Shown here piece after piece: positions 8,964 through 17,797 of a stretch of 64,000 bases of DNA. The position numbers were made by a program, and so were the translations under genes. Position 1 is the stretch's first letter, and each line of letters starts with the position of its first letter. Location of the stretch: NCBI GenBank assembly GCA_963974485.1, contig CAXBBS010000008.1:32737-96736 (forward strand), written 5' to 3'. The notes beneath the pieces were generated by a model. The model was not told the origin of the DNA. It was given only the letters and a program-made list of their open reading frames with translations, and searched no databases. This DNA is from JAALKW01 sp963974485. Lineage in GTDB: Bacteria > Pseudomonadota > Gammaproteobacteria > Legionellales > Legionellaceae.

Positions 8964-9944
8964 ATGAGAATACCTGCGCTTATCACTGCCATCTGTATCA
9001 GTTCGCTCACATCGAACCAAGCCCTTGCCAATCAAACCCCATGGCCTACCTGGCTTGCCGAAGTCAAACAAGAAGCACTTGACGATGGTATATCACCTGA
9101 TGTGATTCAGGCCGCATTTGAAGGCGTACATGAACCCAGTCGACGCATCAAAAACTTAGCACACTCACAGCCCGAGCATCGCTTAAGCTATTATAAATAC
9201 AGAAACTCTCGGATCAATGCTTATCGAATTAATCTCGGACGTAAAAAATACAAACAGCATCAGCAGCTCTTAGAAGATATTGGCCAACGTTTCGGTGTTG
9301 ACCCATGCTTTATTGTTTCGTTCTGGGGGCTTGAAACCAGTTACGGTGGCTATATGGGCAATTTCCCGGTGATTAAATCACTCACAACACTGGCTTATGA
9401 TTCCAAACGTTCTAAATTTTTTCGCCATGAACTTTTTACAGCGCTGCATATCTTAAACGATGGGCATGTTGATCTGAAGCACTTCAAAGGTGAGTGGGCA
9501 GGTGCATCTGGCCATCCACAATTTCTTCCTTCCAGCTGGGTTCAATATGCGGTGGATTATGATGGCGATGGCCGTCGTGATATTTGGACGTCTAAACCTG
9601 ACGCGCTTGCATCCATTGCGAATTACATGAAAGGCAAAGGCTGGCGACAAGGCGAACCTTGGGCGATTCATGTAAAACTACCCAAAAACTTTGATGACAA
9701 ACTGGAAGGCAAGTCGACCATCAAAACCGTACGGGAATGGGAAGCTTTAGGCGTGCGCACAACACAAGGTGGAGCTTTGCCCCGACCTGATTTAGAGGCA
9801 AGTATTATTCAACCACATGGCGGGCCAGTATTTTTGGCTTATCCGAACTACAAGATGATTCTTCGGTATAATAATTCGATTTATTATGCCGGCGCGGTAG
9901 GTTATCTTGCGGATAAAATCTGCCATCGTAAGACAGAAGAATAA
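8964..9944 (+). CDS. Lytic murein transglycosylase, MltB family (soluble periplasmic)
   Basis: Cleaves the MurNAc-GlcNAc bond of peptidoglycan with formation of 1,6-anhydro-MurNAc. The 326-aa protein has an N-terminal signal peptide (residues 1-22, ending QALAN) without a lipobox cysteine, so it is probably soluble rather than lipid-anchored. The SLT_2/MltB catalytic motif FWGLETSYGGYMG places the catalytic Glu at residue 124; GHPQFLPSSW and a YAVDYDGDGRRDIW segment are also family typical. AAGGAGA precedes ATG 8964. hspQ begins 5 bases after the stop, probably in the same transcript. Confidence 0.92.
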   Translation: MRIPALITAICISSLTSNQALANQTPWPTWLAEVKQEALDDGISPDVIQAAFEGVHEPSRRIKNLAHSQPEHRLSYYKYRNSRINAYRINLGRKKYKQHQQLLEDIGQRFGVDPCFIVSFWGLETSYGGYMGNFPVIKSLTTLAYDSKRSKFFRHELFTALHILNDGHVDLKHFKGEWAGASGHPQFLPSSWVQYAVDYDGDGRRDIWTSKPDALASIANYMKGKGWRQGEPWAIHVKLPKNFDDKLEGKSTIKTVREWEALGVRTTQGGALPRPDLEASIIQPHGGPVFLAYPNYKMILRYNNSIYYAGAVGYLADKICHRKTEE

Positions 9945-9949
9945 AGAAC

Positions 9950-10264
9950 ATGTCTCAGGCGAAGTTTAATCTTGGTGAGGTGGTCTTGCACAAACAACAA
10001 GGCTACCGAGCCCTTGTGGTGGATATCGATCCGATGTTCCAAGCATCAGGTCGATACAACCCACAGGCAAACACACGGACGTTTGCACATCAGCACCCCT
10101 GGTATCGGCTTTTAGTGGATGACAGCAGTCAAGTAACTTACGTCGAAGAACCAAATTTAATACGTGATCCTAAACCATTATCTAAACCATTCGAGAACCC
10201 ACGGATTCTTGAATATTTAAAAAAATACAACAATATCTATCAGCCGAACAAACCGTTTCATTAA
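9950..10264 (+). CDS. hspQ: Heat shock protein HspQ (YccV-like)
   Basis: Small protein of the HspQ/YccV family, known in E. coli as a binder of hemimethylated DNA and an adaptor or enhancer for the Lon protease. The 104-aa sequence starts with KFNLGEVVLHKQQGYRALVVDIDP and contains HPWYRLLVDDSSQVTYVEEPNL, both typical. The start ATG lies 6 bases after the mltB-like stop. No recognisable heat-shock promoter was seen directly upstream, so expression probably comes from the transglycosylase promoter. Confidence 0.93.
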   Translation: MSQAKFNLGEVVLHKQQGYRALVVDIDPMFQASGRYNPQANTRTFAHQHPWYRLLVDDSSQVTYVEEPNLIRDPKPLSKPFENPRILEYLKKYNNIYQPNKPFH

Positions 10265-10285
10265 AAATGATTTAGCATATGCAGG

Positions 10286-10576
10286 CTATTTACTTGATTC
10301 AACCGTCTTTTTTAATTTACTACCGGGCTTAAACGTCACAACACGCCGTGCTGTTACGGGAACCATGTCGCCAGTCTTGGGGTTACGCCCTGGGCGCGCT
10401 GTTTTATCCCGTAAGATAAAATTTCCAAACCCAGACAGTTTAACATCATGCCCCTGCTCCAATGCGTCACGAATGGACTCAAAAAACTCATCAACAATGA
10501 GGCGGGCATCCGGTTTAGTTAGCGCCAACTCATCGCATAATATTTCAACCAATCGAGCTTTGCTTAATGAACTCAC
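10286..10576 (-). CDS. ihfA: Integration host factor subunit alpha
   Basis: DNA-bending subunit of IHF, which pairs with IhfB (encoded at 36411). The 96-aa protein contains the DNABII arm signature VKLSGFGNFILRDKTARPGRNPKTGD and VTARRVVTFKPG, matching IhfA rather than HU or IhfB. The start is GTG 10576 with AAGGA 7 bases upstream. In most gammaproteobacteria ihfA follows pheT; here it is alone, downstream of the atp operon on the same strand. A consensus-like IHF site overlaps its leader. Confidence 0.95.
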   Translation of the reverse strand: MSSLSKARLVEILCDELALTKPDARLIVDEFFESIRDALEQGHDVKLSGFGNFILRDKTARPGRNPKTGDMVPVTARRVVTFKPGSKLKKTVESSK

Positions 10577-10595
10577 GATTTATTCCTTATCATGA

Positions 10596-10608
10596 TAACT
10601 AATTGATA
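10596..10608 (-). promoter_or_regulatory. Candidate IHF-binding site in the ihfA leader
   Basis: On the minus strand TATCAATTAGTTA fits the IHF consensus WATCAANNNNTTR at every specified position, 20 bases upstream of the ihfA start. The + strand shows the same stretch as two direct repeats of TGATAACTAA (10593-10602, 10604-10613). Autoregulation by IHF is known in E. coli; here it is an inference, and AT-rich DNA produces chance matches. Confidence 0.4.
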
Positions 10609-10621
10609 ACTAAATAGTTTG

Positions 10622-10627
10622 AGTATA
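10622..10627 (-). promoter_or_regulatory. Possible -10 element of ihfA
   Basis: TATACT on the minus strand, about 45 bases upstream of the ihfA GTG. No convincing -35 box lies at the proper distance. Confidence 0.3.
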
Positions 10628-10779
10628 ACACACTATTGAAAAGTTACGAGTCTGTGTTGACATCGCAAGATTTTTTGTGGGTAAGTTTCAAAAAAGTCAA
10701 TGCCTTTTTTATGGACATATGTAACCTATTGATTTATATGGATTTTTACCATATCGCGGAATTTAGCTTTGCTTGGGGC

Positions 10780-10788
10780 TGTGGATAA
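10780..10788 (-). other. Perfect-consensus DnaA box between atpC and ihfA
   Basis: TTATCCACA on the minus strand (TGTGGATAA on +) is an exact match to the strong gammaproteobacterial DnaA box. A one-mismatch copy (TTACCCACA, minus strand, 10676-10684) lies 96 bases away. The surrounding 273-base gap is AT-rich and otherwise holds the ihfA leader and the atp terminator. Confidence 0.55.
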
Positions 10789-10806
10789 CTTTGTGTGCAA
10801 AACAAG

Positions 10807-10828
10807 ACTCAAGCTGTCAAGCTTAAGT
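10807..10828 (-). terminator. Candidate terminator of the atp operon
   Basis: ACTTAAGCT and AGCTTGAGT (minus strand) form a 9-bp stem with one G-U pair and a 4-base loop, followed by CTTGTTTTGC. It lies 22 bases after the atpC stop. The U-tract is interrupted, so some read-through into ihfA is possible. Confidence 0.45.
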
Positions 10829-10849
10829 CCTGTTGCATTATTTTAAATG

Positions 10850-11281
10850 TTACTTGAGTTGTTTTCGAACTTTTTGAATTGCTCTGATTTGAGCAATTGC
10901 ACGTGCTAATTCAACCGACGCCCGAGAATAATCAATGTCAGAGTTTTTATCGGCCATCGCCTCTTCGGCGCGAGCTTTTGCTTCTAAAGCAACGGCTTCA
11001 TCTAAAGAGTCCGCACGTTCGACCGTATCAGCTAAAACACTCACACAATTAGGTTGAACTTCAAGAATACCGCCAGAAACATAAAAAATATCTTCTTGAC
11101 CGCCTATTTGCGTCACCCGAATCTCACCAGGCTTTAACACCGTTAAGAGCGGTGCGTGGCCTGGGACGACGCCTAACTCACCCAACTCACCCGTCGCAAT
11201 GACCATCTCAACGGGGCCTGAGTAAATAGCTTTTTCTGCGCTAACAATATCTAGATGCATCGTATTCGCCATAACATCCAA
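10850..11281 (-). CDS. atpC: ATP synthase F1 epsilon subunit
   Basis: Regulatory central-stalk subunit of F1. The 143-aa protein has the N-terminal beta-sandwich (HLDIVSAEKAIYSG, VVPGHAPLLTVLKPGEI, FYVSGGILEVQPN) and a C-terminal helical hairpin (RAEEAMADKN and beyond). It starts 2 bases after the atpD stop. AAGG 4 bases before ATG 11281 supports that start, but ATG 11272 (MANTMHLDIV) agrees better with the N-terminus of E. coli AtpC. It is the last gene of the operon. Confidence 0.96.
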   Translation of the reverse strand: MDVMANTMHLDIVSAEKAIYSGPVEMVIATGELGELGVVPGHAPLLTVLKPGEIRVTQIGGQEDIFYVSGGILEVQPNCVSVLADTVERADSLDEAVALEAKARAEEAMADKNSDIDYSRASVELARAIAQIRAIQKVRKQLK

Positions 11282-11283
11282 CC

Positions 11284-12663
11284 TTATAACGTTTTTGCTT
11301 TAGCAACAGCTTCTTCGATGGAACCGACCATATAAAATGCTTGCTCGGGTAAGTCATCGTATTCACCGGCTAAAATGCCTTGAAACGCTTGAATGGTATC
11401 CGACAACGGTACGTATTTTCCTGGTGAGCCAGTGAATACCTCTGCCACGAAGAACGGTTGAGACAAAAAGCGCTGAATTTTACGAGCACGTGTCACCGTA
11501 CGTTTATCGTCTTCTGAAAGCTCATCCATACCAAGAATTGCAATAATATCTTTCAATTCTTTATAGCGTTGTAATGTTTGCTGAACACCTCGCGCCGTAT
11601 CATAATGCGCCTGGCCTACGACCAACGGATCAAGCTGACGTGAAGATGAATCCAGTGGATCAACCGCTGGGTAAATACCAAGCTCAGCAATTTGACGCGA
11701 CAAGACAACCGTTGCATCCAAATGTGCAAACGTTGTCGCAGGAGATGGATCGGTCAAGTCATCCGCAGGTACATAGACCGCTTGAATCGAGGTAATCGAA
11801 CCGGTTTTAGTCGAAGTAATACGCTCTTGAAGCATACCCATTTCTTCGGCTAACGTTGGTTGATAACCTACCGCAGATGGCATACGTCCGAGCAGTGCTG
11901 ATACTTCAACCCCTGCAAGCGTATAACGATAAATATTATCGACAAATAATAAAACATCACGGCCTTCATCACGGAATTTTTCAGCCATGGTCAAGCCGGT
12001 TAACGCAACACGTAAACGGTTACCGGGAGGCTCGTTCATTTGTCCGTATACCAACGATACTTTATCAAGCACGTTAGAGTCTTTCATTTCATGATAGAAA
12101 TCGTTTCCTTCACGGGTACGCTCACCCACACCAGCAAACACAGAATAACCACTGTGCTCAATAGCAATGTTTCGAATCAATTCCATCATGTTGACGGTTT
12201 TACCTACACCGGCGCCACCAAAAAGACCGACTTTACCACCTTTAGCAAAAGGGCAAAGCAAATCAATCACTTTAATACCTGTTTCAAGTAACTCTTGGCT
12301 ACTGGCTTGCTCATCATAGCTCGGTGGTGCACGATGAATGGGTGCTTCTTCTTCAGCACCAATAGGACCTGCGTTATCAATAGGGCGACCCAATACATTC
12401 ATAATGCGACCCAGGGTTTTTTTACCCACAGGAACTTGAATCGGTTGATTGGTGTTATGTACAGAAAGACCACGTTTCAAACCATCGGTCGTTCCCATAG
12501 CAATGGTACGTACCACACCATCACCCAGCTGTTGCTGAACTTCAAACACCAAATCACTCTCTACGAGTTTCAATGCATCATTAATTTTAGGCACGCTCTG
12601 ACGTGGAAACTCAACGTCAACGACTGCACCAATTACTTGAACTACTGTTCCTACGCTCATCAT
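11284..12663 (-). CDS. atpD: ATP synthase F1 beta subunit
   Basis: Catalytic subunit of F1. The 459-aa length is standard. The P-loop GGAGVGKT lies near residue 150, the catalytic-Glu segment GERTREGND near 181, and the Walker B region VLLFVDNIYRYTLAG near 238. The last is slightly unusual, since most proteobacteria have LLFVDNIYRFTLAG. It follows atpG by 8 bases and precedes atpC by 2 bases. Confidence 0.98.
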   Translation of the reverse strand: MMSVGTVVQVIGAVVDVEFPRQSVPKINDALKLVESDLVFEVQQQLGDGVVRTIAMGTTDGLKRGLSVHNTNQPIQVPVGKKTLGRIMNVLGRPIDNAGPIGAEEEAPIHRAPPSYDEQASSQELLETGIKVIDLLCPFAKGGKVGLFGGAGVGKTVNMMELIRNIAIEHSGYSVFAGVGERTREGNDFYHEMKDSNVLDKVSLVYGQMNEPPGNRLRVALTGLTMAEKFRDEGRDVLLFVDNIYRYTLAGVEVSALLGRMPSAVGYQPTLAEEMGMLQERITSTKTGSITSIQAVYVPADDLTDPSPATTFAHLDATVVLSRQIAELGIYPAVDPLDSSSRQLDPLVVGQAHYDTARGVQQTLQRYKELKDIIAILGMDELSEDDKRTVTRARKIQRFLSQPFFVAEVFTGSPGKYVPLSDTIQAFQGILAGEYDDLPEQAFYMVGSIEEAVAKAKTL

Positions 12664-12671
12664 CTGCCCTC

Positions 12672-13541
12672 TTATAACGCGTCTGCACCACCGACAATTT
12701 CCGCCAATTCCTGGGTAATCGCGGCTTGTCGAGCTTTATTATATGCCAATTGAAATGTTTTGATTAAATCGCCCGCGTTGTCTGTCGCGCTTTTCATGGC
12801 AATCATTTTAGCTGCTTGCTCACATGCAATGTTCTCAACCACAGCTTGGTACACTTGTAACTCGATAAAACGTGTTAACAAATCATCCAAAAGTGATTTC
12901 GCTTCAGGCTCATAAATATAATCCCAATGATGCCCCAGTGACTCACTATCTTCATCTGAAACAGGCAAAGGCAGCAGCGACTTCATCACAGGCTTCTGCG
13001 TCATGGTATTTACAAACTCGTTAGAAATAACATGCAAGGCATCAATTTCGCCCTGTTCAAACGCGTCCAGCATGACTTTAACAGCACCAATCATGTCGCC
13101 CACATTCGGTGTATCACCGAGCTGAACAACCGACGCCATAACCTGCCCACCAACGCGCTTAAAAAACGCCTGACCTTTACGACCGACCACGCATAAACGA
13201 ATTTCTTGACCTGCCTCGTGCCAGCTACGCATATTGCGGATGGTTTCACGCAGTAAATTTGCATTCAAACCGCCACATAAACCACGATCAGATGTGACAA
13301 CAATTAAACCTACACGTTTTTGCTCGCGTACGTCCATAAAGGCGTGTCGATACTCTGCGTTCGCCCGTGCCAGATGCCTAACCACATCATAGAGCTTGGT
13401 TGCATACGGTTTAGAAGCGCGCATGCGATCTTGGGTTTTACGCATTTTACTCGCCGCGACCATTTCCATGGCACGCGTGATTTTTTGCGTATTTTTAATG
13501 CTCCCAATCTTAGAGCGGATTTCTTTTGCTCCAGCCATCAA
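12672..13541 (-). CDS. atpG: ATP synthase F1 gamma subunit
   Basis: Rotor shaft of F1. The 289-aa protein starts with AGAKEIRSKIGSIKNTQKIT, the conserved N-terminal coiled-coil segment, and ends with the conserved C-terminal helix ARQAAITQELAEIVGGA. VTSDRGLCGGLNANL in the middle is also family typical. Upstream spacing to atpA is 32 bases. Confidence 0.97.
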   Translation of the reverse strand: MMAGAKEIRSKIGSIKNTQKITRAMEMVAASKMRKTQDRMRASKPYATKLYDVVRHLARANAEYRHAFMDVREQKRVGLIVVTSDRGLCGGLNANLLRETIRNMRSWHEAGQEIRLCVVGRKGQAFFKRVGGQVMASVVQLGDTPNVGDMIGAVKVMLDAFEQGEIDALHVISNEFVNTMTQKPVMKSLLPLPVSDEDSESLGHHWDYIYEPEAKSLLDDLLTRFIELQVYQAVVENIACEQAAKMIAMKSATDNAGDLIKTFQLAYNKARQAAITQELAEIVGGADAL

Positions 13542-13573
13542 TCTTCTACCTGTTTGGGGAGACCCCGGTTATT

Positions 13574-15127
13574 TTACCAGCTTCCAGTCCGTTTGAACTC
13601 ATCTACAGCCGCCGTCAATTGAGCTTGAATGGCATCATCAAAGCCACCCGATTCATTGATGGTTTGGAGTAAGGCTGCATGTGAAGCATGCATGTGTCCA
13701 CGAAGCGCGGCTTCAAAAGGACCGATTTCATGGGTTGATAAATCATCGAGGTAACCTTTTTCAACAGCAAACATCGCAATGGCCATATCAGCGACGGTGA
13801 GCGGTGAATATTGCGGCTGCTTCATGATCTCGGTAATACGCTGACCACGCTCAAGCTGCTTACGTGTGATTTCATCTAAATCAGAAGCAAACTGAGCAAA
13901 CGCTTCAAGCTCACGGAACTGAGCCAAAGCCAAACGTGTTCCACCACCTAATTTTTTCATGACTTTCGTTTGAGCTGCACCACCCACGCGTGAAACCGAC
14001 AAGCCTGAATTAATGGCAGGTCGCACACCGGAGTTGAACAAATCAACGTCTAAGAAAATCTGACCATCCGTAATCGAAATCACGTTGGTTGGAACAAAAG
14101 CAGATACGTCACCCGCTTGTGTTTCAATAATCGGTAAGGCTGTAAGTGAGCCGGTTTTGCCTTTAACACGACCTTCGGTTAAACGCTCGACTTCGTCTGC
14201 GCTAATACGTGCTGCACGCTCAAGTAATCGTGAATGCAAATAGAAAATATCACCAGGATACGCTTCTCGACCTGGGGGACGACGCAACAACAATGAGATC
14301 TGACGATAAGCCCAAGCTTGCTTGGTTAAATCATCATACACGATTAAGGCATCTTCACCTTGCTCCATGAAGAACTCACCCATCGCACACCCAGCATAAG
14401 GTGCAATAAACTGAAGTGCAGCAGGATCAGCAGCACCCGCCACCACAATAATGGTGTGAGCTAAAGCATCATGCTCTTCTAATTTTCGAACCAACGTTGA
14501 AACCGAAGAAGCTTTCTGTCCAACAGCAACATAGACACACGTAATGCCTTTGCCTTTTTGATTAATAATGGCATCAATTGCAATCGCGGTTTTACCTGTT
14601 TGGCGGTCACCAATAATTAACTCGCGCTGACCACGACCGACAGGAATCATGGCGTCAATCGCCTTCAACCCGGTTTGAAGCGGTTGATCGACCGACTTAC
14701 GTTCAATAACGCCGGGAGCAACACGCTCAATCGGCAATGATGCCTTAGCATTCAGAGGACCTTTGCCGTCAATAGGATTACCCAGAGCGTCAACCACACG
14801 ACCAAGAAGTTCTGGACCAACAGGAACTTCTAAAATACGTCCTGTGCATTTACCTTTTTGCCCTTCAGATAAACCTTCTGGACTACCGAGCAAAGCAACA
14901 CCAACCGAATCACGCTCTAAGTTCAAAGCCAAGCCAAATACGCCGCCTTCAAACTCGATCATCTCCCCTTGCATGGCTTCTTCAAGCCCTTGAAGACGCA
15001 CAATTCCATCTTTAATACTGACGATGGTGCCTTCGTTACGTGCATCGGAGGTAACGTTGAACTTTTCAATTTTTTGTCGGATGAGTTCGCTAATTTCCGA
15101 TGGACTTAATGTGATTTGTTGTGACAT
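13574..15127 (-). CDS. atpA: ATP synthase F1 alpha subunit
   Basis: Non-catalytic nucleotide-binding subunit of F1. The 517-aa protein has the P-loop GDRQTGKT near residue 170, the VYVAVGQKASSV stretch and the arginine-finger region ISVSRVGGAAQT-like (LSVSRVGGAAQTKVMKKL, about 370). It starts 5 bases after the atpH stop. Confidence 0.98.
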   Translation of the reverse strand: MSQQITLSPSEISELIRQKIEKFNVTSDARNEGTIVSIKDGIVRLQGLEEAMQGEMIEFEGGVFGLALNLERDSVGVALLGSPEGLSEGQKGKCTGRILEVPVGPELLGRVVDALGNPIDGKGPLNAKASLPIERVAPGVIERKSVDQPLQTGLKAIDAMIPVGRGQRELIIGDRQTGKTAIAIDAIINQKGKGITCVYVAVGQKASSVSTLVRKLEEHDALAHTIIVVAGAADPAALQFIAPYAGCAMGEFFMEQGEDALIVYDDLTKQAWAYRQISLLLRRPPGREAYPGDIFYLHSRLLERAARISADEVERLTEGRVKGKTGSLTALPIIETQAGDVSAFVPTNVISITDGQIFLDVDLFNSGVRPAINSGLSVSRVGGAAQTKVMKKLGGGTRLALAQFRELEAFAQFASDLDEITRKQLERGQRITEIMKQPQYSPLTVADMAIAMFAVEKGYLDDLSTHEIGPFEAALRGHMHASHAALLQTINESGGFDDAIQAQLTAAVDEFKRTGSW

Positions 15128-15132
15128 GAAAC

Positions 15133-15714
15133 CTACCCTCTCAATGACCCGACTAAGTCGGCGCCTAATTTGTCTAACTGACCTTTTACTGAGGCATCAA
15201 TAACCCAATCGTTGGCACAGATAACAGCTCCGCCTAAAAGCGCTGGTTCAACGGTTAAATCCAGTGTCACGTCCCGCTTAAGTCGTTCGCTCAAACGTTC
15301 AGTCAAACGTGCTTGTTGCTTCTCATCCAGCGGAGAAAAACTACTCACACGAACACAAATTCGATTTTCTTCGTCAGCACGCAGTGCTTCAAATTGCGCC
15401 TTCATATCTGAAAGAACTAATATCCGCTTGTTATCAGCTAAGACTTGAATCAATGCACTCAACACATCAGGGAGTGATTGCTTAACGTTTAGCAAAGCTT
15501 CCATCACAGATACCAAAGCTTCGACATGCTGCTCTACGGTTGTTTTTGGATTCAGTATAAAACCCTGAAAAGCAGGGTTTGACGCCACATCATCAAGCTT
15601 TGCAAGCCAAGCAGACCAGTCAGACAAGGTCTGACTTTCTAAGGCATGCTCAAAAACAGCTTTCGCATAAGGTCTTGCTATACTTGTGTTATCTGACATA
15701 TCAAAGCTCTTCAA
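15133..15714 (-). CDS. atpH: ATP synthase F1 delta subunit
   Basis: Connects the peripheral stalk (AtpF) to the top of F1. The 193-aa protein begins (after a few extra residues) with NTSIARPYAKAVFEHA, the family signature, and ends with the strand LGGAVICANDWVIDASVKGQLDKL. ATG 15714 overlaps the 3' end of atpF by 14 bases; ATG 15699 (MSDNTSIARPYAK) is the likelier start by family comparison. Confidence 0.95.
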   Translation of the reverse strand: MKSFDMSDNTSIARPYAKAVFEHALESQTLSDWSAWLAKLDDVASNPAFQGFILNPKTTVEQHVEALVSVMEALLNVKQSLPDVLSALIQVLADNKRILVLSDMKAQFEALRADEENRICVRVSSFSPLDEKQQARLTERLSERLKRDVTLDLTVEPALLGGAVICANDWVIDASVKGQLDKLGADLVGSLRG

Positions 15715-16171
15715 TTAAATGATCGAGGATAGCTTTATTTTTTTCCGCATCCACTTCATTCATTAAAATTTTCTCAGCTGCTGCCAACGCTAACGTACTG
15801 ACCTGCTCACGCAACGCTTCTTTTGCTCGATTCACTTCTTGAGCAAGTTGCTCAGCATGCGTTTTAGCAATACGTTCCGCTTCGGCACGTGCGTTATTTT
15901 TGGCTTCATCAACCAGCAGTGACGCACGACGCCCTGCTTTCTCAATAATATCCGCCGCATCAACCTTCACTTGCTTCAGCTCTTCTTTCACGCGCTCTTG
16001 CGCTAATTCAAGCTCACGTTGACCACGCTCGGCTGCAGCTAAACCGTCTGCAACTTTATCACGTCGCTCTTCCAACGCCTTGGTCAATGGTGGCCAAACA
16101 AACGTCATCGTGAACCAAACAAATGCTGCGAAAACCAGCATTTGTATGATGAGTGTTGCATTAATATCCAT
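15701..16171 (-). CDS. atpF: ATP synthase Fo subunit b
   Basis: Peripheral-stalk subunit. The 156-aa protein has one N-terminal membrane helix (residues 5-25, LIIQMLVFAAFVWFTMTFVW), then a long amphipathic coiled coil rich in Ala, Glu, Lys and Arg. This is the standard architecture and length (E. coli 156 aa). It lies 3 bases after atpE. Confidence 0.97.
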   Translation of the reverse strand: MDINATLIIQMLVFAAFVWFTMTFVWPPLTKALEERRDKVADGLAAAERGQRELELAQERVKEELKQVKVDAADIIEKAGRRASLLVDEAKNNARAEAERIAKTHAEQLAQEVNRAKEALREQVSTLALAAAEKILMNEVDAEKNKAILDHLIEEL

Positions 16172-16174
16172 GCT

Positions 16175-16453
16175 TTAAGATCCAAGTGCACTAAGAAACG
16201 GATTCGCAAAGGTAAAGAACAATGCAATACCTACACCAATCATGGTTACAGCATCTAAAAGACCTGCGACGATAAACATTTTAACTTGCAGCATAGGAAC
16301 CATTTCTGGTTGACGTGCAGCACCTTCTAAAAACTTTCCACCCAACAAACCAAAGCCAATTGCTGTTCCTAATGCACCAAGACCAATCAAGAGTGCTACA
16401 GCAACAACGGTCATGCTCTGAACTTGAGCTACTAAACTTGCCATTTCCATCAA
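16175..16453 (-). CDS. atpE: ATP synthase Fo subunit c
   Basis: Proteolipid ring subunit. The 92-aa hairpin has two membrane helices joined by the polar loop GAARQPEM. The ion-binding carboxylate is Asp in GLLDAVTMIG. The Na+-coordinating Gln/Glu-Ser pattern of sodium-type rings is not seen, so a proton-coupled ring is expected. The N-terminus is about 10 residues longer than in E. coli. Confidence 0.97.
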   Translation of the reverse strand: MMEMASLVAQVQSMTVVAVALLIGLGALGTAIGFGLLGGKFLEGAARQPEMVPMLQVKMFIVAGLLDAVTMIGVGIALFFTFANPFLSALGS

Positions 16454-16508
16454 ACTTCCCCTTTTACGCTAACGATACAAAAACCAAATTAAAAATCAAC
16501 AACCAACT

Positions 16509-17336
16509 TTAATGCTCTTCGTGGGCCAAACTCAAATAAACAATCGTAAGAACCATGAAGATGAACGCCTGAAGCGTGATCACTAGGATATGGAAAATTG
16601 ACCATCCCAACGATAAGAAAAACTGTGCAATACCTTGTGCAGTACTCGATAGCAACGACGATGAGGCCGTATCAAGCGTGAGTAAGGCTATCAGAATAAA
16701 AATTAATTCTCCAGCATAAAGATTACCAAATAATCGCAGTGCCAAAGAAATAGGTTTAGCGATTAAGCCCACCAGCTCTAACAATAAATTAAACGGAATA
16801 AATGCAGGATGATTAAACGGCTGAAGTGTCAATTCTTTGATAAAACCTTTAGGGCCTTTAATCTTAAGGCTATAAAAAATAATCATGAAAAATACAGCCA
16901 ACGACATGGCAAACGTCATGTTTAAGTCATTCGTTGGTACCACTTTCAAATGATGCACACCTGCCGAACTCGCGAGCAGCGGTAACACATCAACCGGTAC
17001 GATATCCATAAAATTCATCACAAAAACCCACACAAAAATCGTGAGCGCTAGCGGCCCGATCAAGGCATTTCGACCATGGAAACAATCTCTGACTTGGGTA
17101 TCAGCAAACTCAAGCATCACTTCAGCAAAGTTCTGCCATTTTCCTGGAAGACCTGCTGATACGCGGCGCGCACCAAAAATCAATAAAGACAATGCCACCA
17201 CACCAGACAATACCGAGAAAAAAATGGTGTCGAGATTCAATGTCCAGAACCCACCACCTGTGCCAACACTCATGGTTTTTAAGTTAAACGTTAAATACGT
17301 AAGGTGATGCTTAATATAGTCAGTACTTGATATCAT
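16509..17336 (-). CDS. atpB: ATP synthase Fo subunit a
   Basis: Forms the proton half-channels against the c-ring. The 275-aa protein has five to six membrane spans. The essential Arg is present in SLALRLFGNLYAGELIF near residue 205, and the C-terminal helix LVITLQAFIFMVLTIVYL is also conserved. The start overlaps the end of atpI by 4 bases. Confidence 0.97.
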   Translation of the reverse strand: MISSTDYIKHHLTYLTFNLKTMSVGTGGGFWTLNLDTIFFSVLSGVVALSLLIFGARRVSAGLPGKWQNFAEVMLEFADTQVRDCFHGRNALIGPLALTIFVWVFVMNFMDIVPVDVLPLLASSAGVHHLKVVPTNDLNMTFAMSLAVFFMIIFYSLKIKGPKGFIKELTLQPFNHPAFIPFNLLLELVGLIAKPISLALRLFGNLYAGELIFILIALLTLDTASSSLLSSTAQGIAQFFLSLGWSIFHILVITLQAFIFMVLTIVYLSLAHEEH

Positions 17337-17743
17337 AATTTCTCAACACTTGCCTTGCTCATGCGGTTCTGATTTCCCCGGAAAAACCAAGGTGCAAACC
17401 AAAACGTGACGTGTACCATAAAATATCCTGCAAAAAACATCACAGGAACCACATCCACCCATCGAAACACCACCGCAAACAAGGTTGCTGACATCAGCAA
17501 CTTCATGGCTTCGCCTCGATAAGCGCTTTTTAAAATCTGTTGTGAAAACCGTGCCCGTTGGTCCCGAAATAAGATTCGTGCAAACAACGCATGAGGAACC
17601 AAACACACAACAGCACCGAGCAACATGGAGCGAGCTGAACCCAAGCCAAGTATTGCCCAAATCACTAGCGACGCACTTACGCCCACACGTAATTGCATCA
17701 AAAAAAGACGCTTTGCGCCGTGTAATCCCTGCTGATTTTTCAC
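17333..17743 (-). CDS. atpI: ATP synthase subunit I (assembly factor)
   Basis: Small membrane protein (136 aa, four hydrophobic segments) encoded first in the atp operon. AtpI is not part of the final complex but helps c-ring assembly in some bacteria. SARSMLLGAVVCLVPHALFA resembles the conserved AtpI region. A second frame on the same strand (17343-17750) is open but gives a Cys-rich, unlikely protein. It overlaps atpB by 4 bases. Confidence 0.88.
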   Translation of the reverse strand: MKNQQGLHGAKRLFLMQLRVGVSASLVIWAILGLGSARSMLLGAVVCLVPHALFARILFRDQRARFSQQILKSAYRGEAMKLLMSATLFAVVFRWVDVVPVMFFAGYFMVHVTFWFAPWFFRGNQNRMSKASVEKL

Positions 17744-17768
17744 ATACCACCTTTATTCATTGGCGCAA

Positions 17769-17797
17769 ATTATAAATTAATCATCTACGTGACGCAA
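17769..17797 (-). promoter_or_regulatory. Candidate promoter of the atp operon
   Basis: On the minus strand TTGCGT (17792-17797) is followed after 17 bases by TATAAT (17769-17774), 25 bases upstream of atpI. The -10 is perfect and the -35 is weak. Confidence 0.5.

Noticed and set aside
12295..12753. 152-codon open frame on + opposite atpD and atpG
   Set aside because: Antisense shadow of strongly conserved genes; composition is unlike a real protein.
17343..17750. 135-codon frame on - overlapping atpI
   Set aside because: Shifted-frame shadow of atpI; Cys-rich product without family resemblance, while the atpI frame has the expected membrane helices.
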